Of a DNA stretch of 64,000 bases, positions 10,957-21,499 are shown one piece after another. This DNA is from Bactericera cockerelli. Taxonomy: Eukaryota; Arthropoda; Insecta; Hemiptera; Triozidae. The DNA lies in assembly GCA_024516035.1 (NCBI GenBank), contig CM044955.1:52396372-52460371 (forward strand), given 5' to 3'. A program made the translations under genes and the position numbers. Under the pieces are notes generated by a model that ran no database searches, had not been told where the DNA came from, and was given only the letters and a program-made list of their open reading frames with translations. Position 1 is the stretch's first letter. Each line of letters begins with the position of its first letter.

Positions 10957-12185
10957 TCGAACTTTTATTATTGCCAAGAGTATACGATGTGAACTATTCA
11001 CGAAGAAGTATTGTGTCTACAATTAGCAGAGTAATTTATCTATTTCTCTTATTGTATCCCCTCTTTCTCTCTTCTTTCCTTCTTCTGTTTCTCTCAAGAG
11101 TTCACAGATGTTTTTCTTTGCTTTCTTTTTCTGATTGCAATGAAATTTTCAAGTGCACTTTTACAGAGTTGTAAAAAATCTATTATCCATTCTAAGACAT
11201 TTCATTCTGTTCTAGAGTTGTTATTTTTATTTGAATAGTCTCTGGGGAATCAGCAAATAATTGTTTCAGTGTGTTATGTCATTTAAATGTAATACACCAA
11301 AAATATATCTTTTACATCGTTCAATGTAGAGGATTGAAAAAACCATATCTACCTTCTTATTTTCAAATCTATGTAGTTACGTACTACTAAATTTAATTTG
11401 GTTTACATGGTACTCAAAAAGTCATTGTACCTTCTATACTGTAAAGTTATGCTGTACTCAAATAGTACCTAAACTCCATTCTATCGTCACAATCTCCTCA
11501 GGTAATAACACTTATGTGGTTAATAACCACATAAGTTTTTAACCACTGATAATGTTACTTGTAGATTTTGTTTTAGATTAACATCCACCTTCTGAATCGA
11601 GTTTCAAGAAATAAGCCAAAATTATCGTGCCCTTAACTGAAGGAAAAGTAAGTTGAAAATGTACGCACAGTTAACAAGGAAAGGAACATAGTAACGCTAC
11701 TAGTACTATTGTGTGACAGACAACTTCCTCGCTAAAAATCATTATAAAGTCCACCCAAATCTGTCCATGTAAATACAAACTTCAAACATATATGGGCTAT
11801 ATTTGAAATAAAAAGTGTACAGAAGATCTGGACCGTCGGACTAGGACTGGCAGTTTTATACTGTCGCATCTGATCCGTTTCTTAATTTGTTACACAAAAA
11901 TGGATTCTCGGATCGCCTTTCCAGTCCATCTGTCAGTCCAGCATCCGTCGGATTGGACTGGCAGTCCGGATCCGTCAATTTATCCGTACGTGTAAAAGGC
12001 CCTAATATTCCGTTTTCATTACTTTCCTTATCTTACTGATCTCAAAAGCTACCGCAATAAGGTGGCTGACTCATAAACTGGAGGTCGGAGGTTTGTGCAT
12101 GTACGGCAAACTTCAAGGCGAGAGTGAGTAATTTTGATACCACAAAAAAAAATACTCATGGAAATTGATATTAAATTTTCTATGT
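10957..12185. other. Non-coding body of tandem copy 2
   Basis: Collinear with copy-1 positions about 783-2500 apart from the deletion at about 11749. It contains pyrimidine-rich tracts and the right half of the GGGCCTTT element. No coding sequence supported. Confidence 0.5.
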
Positions 12186-12478
12186 AAACATTTCAGTAGC
12201 CAGCGTCGATGGCATGTTGAATACACCGGTTCCCTTCAGAACACCGAAGTTAAGCGACATCCAGCGAGGTTAAGACTTGGATGGGTGACCATTCAAATTC
12301 TAATTCTCGTGACGCTGGCTTTTCCCGGCCCCACTCAGGCTGGGTGAGGTCAATGTGAGTAGCAGGTTTGTGAGTTTCCTGCGAATGGAGGGTAAAACCC
12401 CCGTCGTGATATGACCATGGCAGTTAAAAGCGACGTTAAACCCCACTTAAAAAAAAAAAAAAAAAAAAACATTTCAGT
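12186..12478 (+). mobile_element. 5S rRNA-headed SINE, full length, with target duplication
   Basis: The head (12198 to about 12325) matches eukaryotic 5S rRNA: GTTGAATACACCGGTT, ACACCGAAGTTAAGCGACAT and GACTTGGATGGGTGACC in the right order and spacing. A shared body follows (GGCTGGGTGAGGTCAATGTG, GCGAATGGAGGGTAAAACCC, GATATGACCATGGCAGTTAA) with an A20 tail. The 12-bp target duplication AAACATTTCAGT is at 12186-12197 and 12467-12478. Copy 1 has the empty site near 2505-2520. This is the best-preserved copy in the window and defines the family. Confidence 0.9.
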
Positions 12479-12531
12479 CAGATACATCACATGTTTTAGA
12501 GTTCCTACAGCCTAATTTAAAATTTCAGCCC

Positions 12532-12579
12532 TTAATAGATTTTTTTTTATTCGGTTTAACGGCGCTTTATTAATAGATT
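12532..12579 (-). mobile_element. 28-bp retro-insert flanked by a 10-bp target duplication
   Basis: TTAATAGATT occurs at 12532-12541 and 12570-12579, around 28 bp that copy 1 lacks. The insert reads as a T-run followed by the inverse of the SINE end (CGCCGTTAAACC). It is probably a drastically 5'-truncated SINE insertion in minus orientation. Confidence 0.65.
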
Positions 12580-13464
12580 AATTACTCAGACAGACAAATT
12601 AAAAGTCCTCATTTCACATTTTTTAAGGGATCTAGGAATAAATTGATATATTGGTTAATAAATTAATTTTTTTTATTATTTTATAATAAATAATTTTTAG
12701 GTACGACCAAATCAATTTTATTATTTTTGTTTTTGAAACATTTAAATTACTATGTACAGATTTTTAAGTTGCCCACAAAAAGAGGGTAAAAACCCCCACC
12801 TCGACTGACCTCGACATTAAAGAGATGTTTAGAATGTCTACGGAAAATAAAATCGACAAAAGAAGAACTGTTAACACCAATGATCGGAAACAAGCTAATG
12901 TTCTCAACCGTATACAAGTTAGGTAGTTAGGAAATATTGTAAAAGAAACTTTCGCCAAAGTTAGTCTCAAGGATATAAGAAATTCAGTCCATAAGCCGAG
13001 AATATTACAAGCGAAATTGCAAAAAAAAAGACCAAGTTTAATTCCATGGGCTCAAGCGAATGTATAGGAAATTAGATTAAATTTTGCCCCGGCTAAAAGA
13101 AGCTGGATTTTTTTCCTACATTAAATTATAGTTTTCATTTCCTTCGCATATTACTTTTCTGTTAACTTATTCTTGAATATGTCCTGCGGCTAATCTGTTG
13201 CTGTTGTTTCTGTTGTTCTATAGTTGTGTTAGAAATATAACATAATTATTTATGTGTTCATGAGACGTAGATGTCACTAAAACGGTGGTGGACGGATTGT
13301 ATGGCCGCCCTGAGGCTGTGCCTAGGGTCTAGGGCCTAGGCTTCATTTACAATTAATATGAGTTATTTAGACAGCCTGGATAGATTGGATAGGGGCAAAA
13401 AAAAAAAAAAAAGTTTTGTAAAAAAAATGTGGCCAACCTTGGATTAGAACTCACGACTTCTAGT
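12580..13464. other. Non-coding body of tandem copy 2
   Basis: Matches copy 1 from about 2580 to 3480. It includes the block around 13275-13350 (GGTGGTGGACGGATTGTATG, GGCCTAGGCTTCATTT), which resembles the repeat at 16895-17013 and 45750-45850. Confidence 0.5.
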
Positions 13465-13990
13465 AAGAACTCACGACTTCTAGCGTCCCCGTCGATGACA
13501 CGTTGAATACACCAGTTCTCGATTTGTCACTAAAGGTGCTCTGGTAGTAAAGTGGTTAACGCGCTAGTCTGGTAATCCAGGTAGCGTAGGGGTCCGTTGG
13601 TTCGAAACCCACCCAGCGCATGAATTTTTCCTCAATAATTTGAGTTTGTAACCACATAATAATAAGACTCTGAGGGTTGAGCATTATGGTGGCTACCTCA
13701 ACTAAAGAGTGTTATTATTATTAAAAGTAAGCAACGTCCAGTGAGGTTGGAAATTTGAATTTCAAATTTGAAAAAACATAGAAATTCAAACCCTCATGAT
13801 GCTGGCTATTCCCGTCTCCACTCTTTCTGGGTGAGGTAAATTTGAGTAGCTGATGGTACGTAAATTTAAAGCGAATGGACGGGTAAAACCCCTGTTATCA
13901 TAATGACCATGCAGTTGAAAGCGAGGTTCAACTAAGAGAATACTAAACTTTGTCTTCCTCAGAAATGGTTATTATTATTATTATTATTTT
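13465..13990 (+). mobile_element. 5S-headed SINE split by a tRNA-headed SINE (copy 2)
   Basis: Duplicate of the nested pair at 3470-3995, with the tRNA-headed element at about 13539-13730. It has a local direct duplication of AAGAACTCACGACTTCTAG just upstream and the loss of a few bases in the tRNA-SINE tail. Confidence 0.75.
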
Positions 13991-14527
13991 AGAGATACTG
14001 TAGACATGGCGTAGACATCACCATTCACCAGTGACTTCTGGTTTGTGATATTTTCAAATTTTTTCTACTTCATAAAAAAAAAATCGGAGAAAAAAAAAAT
14101 ATTACAAAAACGAACACAATAGGTAGGTACTTCCAAAAAGATAGTATTATGTTTTTTCTTATTAACGATACTAAAACTGTATTATTGAAATTCAAAATTC
14201 CTCATGAAAAGACAAAAATAGCCTGATAAAGCTGTTACTGTATCTGTTTAACGTCCCCCAATAAAACAAGTTCATTGTTCTTTCAATACCAATTTTAATA
14301 TTTTCATGTGATCTTATAATTTATATATTAATTATTTCATTAATCTAATCTTTTTTCCTTTAATTTTCTCTTTTCTATTATAATTTTCTTTCCCTACCTA
14401 CTTTCTCCTTCTCTTCCTACTCTCTTCTTTTTACTTCTTCAATTCCATAGAAGCATTTTCTTTTTTCATCAGCTACTTCTGTTTTTTCTCATTTTCTTGT
14501 GTAACATCATTTTCTAATGCACTTACT

Positions 14528-14627
14528 NNNNNNNNNNNNNNNNNNNNNNNNNNNNNNNNNNNNNNNNNNNNNNNNNNNNNNNNNNNNNNNNNNNNNNNNN
14601 NNNNNNNNNNNNNNNNNNNNNNNNNNN
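14528..14627. other. Assembly gap (100 N)
   Basis: Exactly 100 undetermined bases, so a placeholder of unknown true length. It abuts the (TG)n array, which probably broke the assembly. Confidence 0.98.

Positions 14628-14711
<84 letters not shown>
14628..14711. repeat. (TG)n microsatellite
   Basis: About 42 uninterrupted TG units starting at the gap edge; the true array may extend into the gap. Confidence 0.97.
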
Positions 14712-14712
<1 letters not shown>

Positions 14713-14869
14713 TGGCTTGGCGAAGCGGGTGCAGCCCGCTAGTATGAAATAAAATCATAGCCAGTTGAGCAAAATATTAAAAGAAAAACCACGGGGCCCC
14801 CCTTAAAATTGACCACGTATATGAAAATAGGTAGATCTCTATACCAATTGCCTGCGGCTCTTTATATAA

Positions 14870-15118
14870 TATACTAGCGGGCTGTCGCCCGCTTTGCGGG
14901 CCGAGGCATGGCCGTGAAAGCAAAAAATCCTTTTTCGCCAATGGCAGGTGTTGTAGTGGGAGTTTCGAAAAATCCCGTCTTATTGCACATCTAGACTATA
15001 AGACAAAGCTACCTACCAAATTTCAGCTTCCTAGGACTTACGGTTTGGGCTGTAGAGCGATGATCAGTCAGTGGTCAGTGGTCAGTGAGTGTCTTTGACA
15101 TTTATATATTAAGATAAA
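14870..15118 (+). mobile_element. Dispersed repeat, TACTAGCGGGCTGTCGCCCG type
   Basis: Begins ACTAGCGGGCTGTCGCCCGC and ends with a CAGTCAGTGGTCAGTGAGTG-TCTTTGACATTTATATATTA type phrase. This is the general form of a widespread arthropod retroposon 3' end. A related GATGGC-GGC phrase precedes it at 14711 and an older one lies at about 18638. No protein coding. Family not assigned. Confidence 0.5.
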
Positions 15119-16889
15119 TATTATATAATTACTCGTATTTGCAAAGAATAATATTGACGGACGTGATTATCGACTTCGGTAATCTCTGCCATCAAACCCA
15201 TAAAGTGTCTTCTGAGTGCTCAGTGATCGGCTTTATCGACATCTTAACCAATGATCTTCATTATAGTCGCCTGCGACGCTTTTAGTGTTTTTTATTTTAT
15301 TTTCAGATATTTTTTGTATCTATTTACCGAGTATTTCAACCCATTACTTTGCAAAAATTTCGCCTGCGGCGCTGTCAAATTTACTTATCAGGATGTTTTG
15401 GATTGTTTTTCAAGACGTGCAATTCTAGTATGTACCATTAAAAGAAAAAAAGGTCTTTGGGCATTTTCGAAATGCATTTCGAAAACGTCGTTTTGGATAC
15501 TATTATAAATTAGTGCCCAAGACACTTGGCTTCGGTTTCAATATTTTAGAAAAAACTCAGTACAATTTTGGGGCCCCGCGCCTTGAAAATGCCAAGGGCC
15601 CCGCGCAGCCTTAATCCGGCACTGGGTAGATGGGCTGTCAATCTCTAGATCGATTCTTGACGGACACAAGGCTGTTCGATTCTGAGGTGCATGAAGGTTA
15701 TCCATTTAGTTTGATTGGTTGCACTGGACAAAATAGAGTGTTAACACATGGGTCTATCTAGATCTGCTCGATATTATCCGGTAAGTTTTGTTTAGTATTG
15801 GTTTGCTGGTGTTTGACGTTCCCCGCAAGAACGTGGTTTCGACCAAGTCAATTGGAACATTTTGGGACACCCTGTAGAAATTTTGAAGATTGATGGATAA
15901 ATTAATATTGATAAATTCGTTTCAGAACTTCATAAAAAATGTCAAGTCTCTATTTTGAGGCATTAAAAAGATTAAAATCCGTGCCAGGCCATTCGACCTA
16001 CTCTGTACAATGAAATATCTTACCAGCTTAGTGATCCTGAAGTCCTGTAGGTGCATGAGTGGTAAAATAATAATTGCTTACCCCAAAACTTGACCTTATC
16101 AATGGCTATCGCGGATGATCAGGGACCGTTTTTAAACGACCCTGTACGGTAATGGATCAATTGGTGAAGATCGATTGCCGATGATCAAACATACATGATG
16201 GAAACTTACTATAGTTCTATTATTAACATTATTGTAGGTAACAAGAGAAAAGCTGTTCTATTCTATTCAATTACACAGATTAGGTTCTGCAATATTATAC
16301 AACTATAAATACATAATATATACCTTAGTAGACCTAACATTATTATTATTTCGGTAACACTTTATTAATTGGACATATATATTATATACAACACAGATAA
16401 ATACAAATTAAAATACAATATGAGAGAAGTAAGAAGAGAAAAAAATTCCTCACATACAGTATTCAGAACTATTCTCAGTCTTTATCCTTTACACATTATT
16501 GCAACGATTAATTTTACTATTCTTAGTTTTACAAGGAATGTAGGTACAGAAGACAAGACTGACGATGTATTTTCTACAGTTTCTTCTGATGTATGCTCAC
16601 TGGACCAAACCACAAGACATGCTGGAAGGCCTTCTTTTAACATCTGTGGCCTTCACAGATAACTTAGAATGACTTTAGTTAAATACAGGTATATAATTAT
16701 GTGCATGATAAAGTTATTTTGCAGATATAGGTAACACTGTATATAATATTGGATGGATTCGTAAACCGAGTTATATCTATAGAATTTAATGTTATTTGTT
16801 GCTCATGTGTGATAGGTATTTTCTTTCACTTAACGTTCACCACATTTTCTCACGAGCTTTTTTATTTGAATAGAATAGATAAGTAGGTA
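15119..16889. other. Repeat-derived intergenic DNA without genes
   Basis: Includes a GC-rich terminus-like block (GGGGCCCCGCGCCTTGAAAA, about 15572-15635) and GGGACACCCTGTAG (about 15863). The latter reads as the inverse of a CAGGGTGTCCC transposon end. No open frame here shows recognisable protein features. Confidence 0.4.
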
Positions 16890-17260
16890 GGTAATAATAA
16901 TAATAATAATAATTCCGTGTCCGTGAGGTAGGTATTGATACCTAACTCACGGTGGTGAGAGGATTATATGGACGCCCAGATCCAATTTCTAGGCTCCTTT
17001 CATGTCCATAGATTTTATTTGGTTTTAACGTGCTGACTTTAGGTAGATAGGACGGGGTTTTACCCTCCATTCGCTGGGAATCGTACCAGCTACCCACATT
17101 AACCTCACCCAGCCTAGGTAGGGCCGGAATTGCCAGCCTGATATGTTCGGAGGGAACAGAATTTTCTGTGCGAAAAGTCTGCTCCAACCGGGAATTGAAC
17201 TCAGGATCTTTGGACTACGGGCAGTAGTCACAACCCTTACGCCACGGAGGCTGGCAATAA
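16890..17260 (-). mobile_element. Composite SINE: tRNA-like head joined to the 5S-SINE body
   Basis: On the minus strand the head carries an A-box-like TGGCGTAAGGG and a B-box-like GAGTTCAATTCCCGG (about 17190-17260). After about 40 bp comes the body of the 5S-headed SINEs (GGCTGGGTGAGGTTAATGTG, AGCGAATGGAGGGTAAAACC). The 3' part (16895-17013) contains GGTATTGATACC and ends in an ATT-type tail. The 3' part recurs at 45755-45850. Confidence 0.7.
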
Positions 17261-17386
17261 TATCGCCTTATTTATACTGCCCGATTAGGACTATTAAGTT
17301 CCTTTATTCCAGCAGTACGTCCAAGACGTACTATTAGGTATGTGGTAAAATCCCAAAAGGGTGTATACTGTATAACTTGTCATGTC

Positions 17387-17465
17387 CCAGCTGGGTTTCG
17401 AACCCGTGACCACTGAAATCTCTAGATTCACAGAGTGACTTCTTTACCACTGAGCTACCTGGACA
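17387..17465 (-). mobile_element. tRNA-like SINE head
   Basis: Minus strand shows TAGCTCAGTGGTAAAG (A box) and GGTTCGAAACCC (B box) with tRNA-like spacing. The cloverleaf ends do not pair convincingly and it sits in repeat-rich DNA, so it is called SINE-derived rather than a functional tRNA gene. Confidence 0.55.
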
Positions 17466-17469
17466 GACA

Positions 17470-18187
17470 GACAGGTAAGGTACATTGTTAGGTGTAAATA
17501 AGAGAATTCAGGAGAAGAGAGATAAAAAAACTTTTTAAAACTGAGTTAGGTAGATAACTGTTTGGGTAGGTATATGTAGAGCTACTAAGAGATGTAAGAA
17601 TAACTTTATTAACTTTGAGAGTAAAGTCTTACTCTTTCGCATCATTATAGGATAAACAAAGTATTGTATATATTTTAACCCCAAAAGTCCAACACAATGA
17701 CCTCGGATAATTCTCATTGAGATTACTTCAGTCAGTATCTTCTGTGTTACAAACCTCAAAAGTATACTTATCATAGATCCATTTTTTTCATTATTTTGAA
17801 AGAACTAGGTACCTATTCGAGTAATTAAAATCAACTAGTGTAAAACAGTTCACTTTTCGTTTACTCTCTATCTCTTTACAGTTGACTTTTCGTACTCCAC
17901 GAGAAAAAATAAACCACTTGATCATTAACCAGGTGACGTTTTAATACCCATCACTTCTTTGGATTAGGTTTTGCCAAACTAATCACTTGTAGCTCCCAAT
18001 ATACCACTCCTTGTTAACGAGAGAACTTTGCTTTGCTAAATGGTTTGACCGGTCTTATCAGATCTTCTTTTAGTAAATGGATTGGGTGAGGCTTGTGCTA
18101 AGTATCCTCCCACCCATAAGTTGTCAGGCAAACCACTCTTGTTCAAAAAAATAAAAAATAAATAAATAGAATTTAGTTAGTTCAGTT
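17470..18187. other. Intergenic, no feature seen
   Basis: AT-rich; no supported gene. A few GGTAGGTA runs only. Confidence 0.4.
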
Positions 18188-18336
18188 ATCATATTATTTG
18201 TATTAATCACAATTGGCAAGGTTGCTGTCACATTGCTTGAACTTGCCATACTACTTATTTACCAAGCATGGGACTCGAACCACCGACCTCCATCTTACGA
18301 GTCCGCTCGCTTCGCCTCATCAATCGAGCTACTGAG
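18188..18336 (-). mobile_element. tRNA-headed SINE with GTGATTAACACAAATATGAT-type end
   Basis: Minus strand: AGCTCGATTGATGAGGCGAA, then B box GGTGGTTCGAGTCCC, ending GTGATTAATACAAATAATAT then GATAACTGAAC. Same family as 22533-22680 and 43538-43704. Confidence 0.65.
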
Positions 18337-18339
18337 TAT

Positions 18340-19290
18340 CGAGAATGGAGAAAAAATATTTATCTTGTTCAAATAAATTTCGAATTATTTTTAAATGTTT
18401 TATTTTTTCTCTCTTCATACTTTTCTTGGTTTTGTACCTACATACATTCTTTTGAACGGAATGTAATGTAAATTACCAACAAGAAAATGCATAACTTAGT
18501 AATTTTAAAGTGTCAAAGCAAGGTTAAAGGTCTCGGAGCCTTACATAGTTTCAGCCTAACGAAAAGTGCAGGTATAGTTTTGGTACCTATATCTATCTGT
18601 CTTTGCCAAACTCTAACTTATATACCGTTCTTGTGATGATGGCCCGGCAAAGGGAATGCAGCTTGCTTGTTTTGAATGAAAATCTTACCTTGGCTAGGTA
18701 TATGTAGCAATAGAAATTTTATAAATTAGATACACTCCTTGGGACATCTGACGTTCTGATCCCCTATCTACAATATACAAGGGCATACTACTACATACTC
18801 GTATAGATCCTTTTTGAAGTACACTAAATTTAATGTGTTCACAAAAACCTCCGTATATACCCTATGTATAACCTCTTAAATTCATTATCAGGTGACTATG
18901 AATGTTCTTTTCTATGAATTTAAAACCTGATAAAATGGACCATAAACACTAGGTATATGCAACAAGAATACGCGGAACTGGTATATTTATTATTGAACTT
19001 TATAGTGAATCGGCCTTGGGCTTCACCACAAATAAAATCGTACAATATTATTCAACTTACCCTTTTAGGTATACTTTATATTATACCTACCTACCATAGG
19101 TATGTAAGCACATCATATTGATATTGAGATATGTAGCAGCTACAAATTATCCACTCATAGTGTCCAGTTGCCTACCTCAGCAAAACTAAACTTTTATAAC
19201 GATGTGCGTAAATTAAGTCGAGCAACGTAACTCTGGAACGTAACTTAAATTACTACTGACTTAACTAGTACTCAAAATAACTTACATTAA
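18340..19290. other. Intergenic, no gene seen
   Basis: AT-rich. It holds an eroded GATGGCCCGGCAAAGGGAAT phrase at about 18637 that resembles the start of the repeat near 14711. Nothing coding is supported. Confidence 0.4.
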
Positions 19291-19305
19291 TAATATACAG
19301 GGTGG

Positions 19306-19356
19306 TAATAAAGTCTCACACCGCATCTCCATCACTATAGTATGTTTTCCATCCTG
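19306..19356. mobile_element. Very small inverted-terminus element (CAGGGTGG ... CCATCCTG)
   Basis: ATATACAGGGTGG on the left is answered by CCATCCTGTATAT on the right, about 65 bp overall. Probably a deletion remnant of a CAGGGTG-ended DNA element. Confidence 0.35.
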
Positions 19357-19747
19357 TATATCAATATTATCAATAACTGTGATTAATAGAAAGATAAAAC
19401 TTTCACTATTATTATTATTTTACACTTTACTAATAAGGACATAATTATGTATATGAAAACAGACAGTCACAAATTTAATAACAAAATTGGAACTCTTTCT
19501 TTGTATTGGCGTTCTTCACACCTCGGCCGAGGTGTTTGATAAGGAAAGGGGAAAAAAAATAATAATGAAATTTATTATTTATCTACAATGTTAAATATTT
19601 ATAGATTTTCCTCTAAATATCATGTGTACTTTTAGGGAATTGGTCTACTTTTTTTTCTGTATCTCTAACAAATTCTTCAATTTGGAGAAAAAATATAAAT
19701 AAAATATATACACTTATACAGGTCATGTCCTAACTCCTACCTATAGG

Positions 19748-20110
19748 GCGGGGTTATTGCCTTTGGCAATCTCTTCCACCCAGCCCTTTGGATGGAAAAG
19801 ATTATGAAATCTTTGTGATATGAAATCCTCTCAACGAGAACTTTTAAAGAAATTAGGTTTAAAACAATTTTTTTCTGATAGTGATAGTTCTGCCTGACTG
19901 TACAGGTTAAATGGCAGAGAATGCCTAAGGCATTAACTTCGCCCCGGATTACAAAACAATTGTAATTAAAAATTAATATTGATCTTTATTATTTTTTTTT
20001 TTTGTACATACTCCTAAATTTTTTAAAAAAAAATTATTGTTATTAATTCTTTGTTGATGATTGTTTTGTAAAAATAAATAAAGTGTAGGTAAATAAATAA
20101 AATAAAAATA
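19748..20110 (+). mobile_element. LINE-like 3' end with paired TTGCCTTTGGCAA palindromes
   Basis: GGTTATTGCCTTTGGCAATC at about 19752 and its inverse-type partner AATGCCTAAGGCATT at about 19919 bracket about 150 bp. An AT-rich tail ending in (AAATA)n follows at 20070-20110. The palindromic phrase recurs at six other loci in the window, so it belongs to a dispersed family. Coding part absent. Confidence 0.5.
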
Positions 20111-21185
20111 AAATACAGGTACTGCAGGTACAGTGTGGTGATGGGTTATGGTCTCCCTGTATATTCAAAGTAACTCAAACTGCTACTCGAAGTGGCAGCT
20201 AGTTAAGATTTTATTAAATCATAACCGGAATGGCCCATTTGGTCTTTAGTCGGGAGCTTTGAAACTTATATTGAACGTGGTATCATAATGTTAGGTATGG
20301 ATAGATGTTTATGGAGTACCTCATAAAATGTCGGAATTTATATCCTTTTTTTTCATTTCATGGCTTTTTCTTCAAAGGCACATAAGGGTCAAGACCTATC
20401 TAAATGAGGGTCAAAACCTATCTACACGAGGACCAAATAATTTCTTGACCTAAGACCACTCAACCTCTAAAAATGTGACGCTCAAGTCATTAATTTGACT
20501 TATTCAACAGTGTAACGGTAACGAAGCTTAAGTAATAATGTTTTAAATTTTATTATTTCTCAACACAAAGTTACCTAATTATCCGACTCAAAAAGATATC
20601 TCCAGCTTGGTCCACTATTTTAGAACCCACAAGTGTTAGTGTGTTCTAAATGAGCCTTACTTTGAAAATAATTCTCAATTCTAAACTTCTCATTAGGTAA
20701 TTTTCAACTAAAACAATCTAAATTCCGAAATAATTCCAAGTCCTAAGTGTCCTGATTGTGTAATTTTCAACACTGTTCTGTATCATCGTTACCCGAATCG
20801 ATATTAAGCCATGATCTACTTCAGATGATCAGGATAAGTACCTGAGTGCTTACCAATATTGATTTAAGAGGCAGTTAAACCAAGAGAAAGTCCAATTGCT
20901 GCTAGATCCTATAATGACCACTTCTGGATTCTAATGACTGTTATGAAATATTGGACAGAAAGATGACACGCTATATTAACCAAGTTCTCCCTACTAATGA
21001 AAACTTTCGCTGAAGATAATGATAATTATAATATTGATGGTAAAGATAAAGATAATATTAGATAATGACAGCATGACAGCTGTCTTTATCTATATTTTAA
21101 GTACAGATCCAATTATTAAAAAAAAAAGACTTTAAAATAGTATAATGATTATAGGAATCTATAATTGCTTAAAAACTTAAAGACC
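20111..21185. other. Intergenic, no gene seen
   Basis: AT-rich. A short direct repeat around GGGTCAAGACCTATCTAAA lies at 20386-20440. No gene supported. Confidence 0.4.
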
Positions 21186-21189
21186 AGAA

Positions 21190-21258
21190 CAAGAGTAAAA
21201 AGTTAAAAAAAAGAGCAGTTGTGATATCACAAAAGTGATTAACACAAATATGATAACA
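21190..21258 (+). mobile_element. SINE 3' fragment
   Basis: CAGTTGTGATATCACAAAAG then GTGATTAACACAAATATGAT: the 3' end of the SINE family best seen at 22533-22680. Confidence 0.55.
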
Positions 21259-21271
21259 GAACAAGAGTTTG

Positions 21272-21495
21272 TATAATAATAATAATAATAATAATAGACT
21301 CTTTAGTGGAATGTAACCACTAGGAGAGGCTAATGCTCAAATCATTTTCTACCACCTAACCCCCAGAGTCTTATTATTATGTGGTCACAAACTCAAATAA
21401 ACGAGGTAAAATTCATGCACTGGGTGGGATTCGAACCAACGGATCCCTACGCTATCCGGAATACAAGACTATCTTAACTACTTGACTACCAGTGC
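21272..21495 (-). mobile_element. tRNA-headed SINE (same family as the one nested at 3544)
   Basis: Minus strand: CACTGGTAGTCAAGTAGTTA head, B box GGTTCGAATCCC, CCAGTGCATGAATTTTACCT, then a body containing GACTCTGGGGGTTAGG and an (ATT)n tail. More complete than the nested copies, so useful as a family reference. Confidence 0.75.
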
Positions 21496-21499
21496 ATTT

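Larger units (their letters stand above)
9278..14469. repeat. Tandem duplication, copy 2
   Basis: Second copy of the segment described at 1-8107. Copy-specific insertions are the piggyBac-type MITE (9915-10912), the 5S SINE (12186-12478), the 28-bp insert (12542-12569) and a 19-bp local duplication near 13460-13485. It lacks about 130 bp (copy-1 523-650), about 500 bp (copy-1 1588-2092) and about 34 bp near 13400. The left boundary is probably further upstream but cannot be seen, because copy 1 runs off the window. Confidence 0.9.

Noticed and set aside
12198..12325. A true 5S rRNA gene
   Set aside because: The 5S-like part is diverged and fused to a SINE body with A-tail and target duplication.
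14507..14758. Frames with (TH)n or (VC)n
   Set aside because: Translation of the (TG)n microsatellite plus Ns.
17387..17465. Functional tRNA genes (here and at 3544, 18270, 22540, 25060, 43650, 51803)
   Set aside because: Each has box A and box B but continues into a SINE body, or lacks paired acceptor ends. They are SINE heads.
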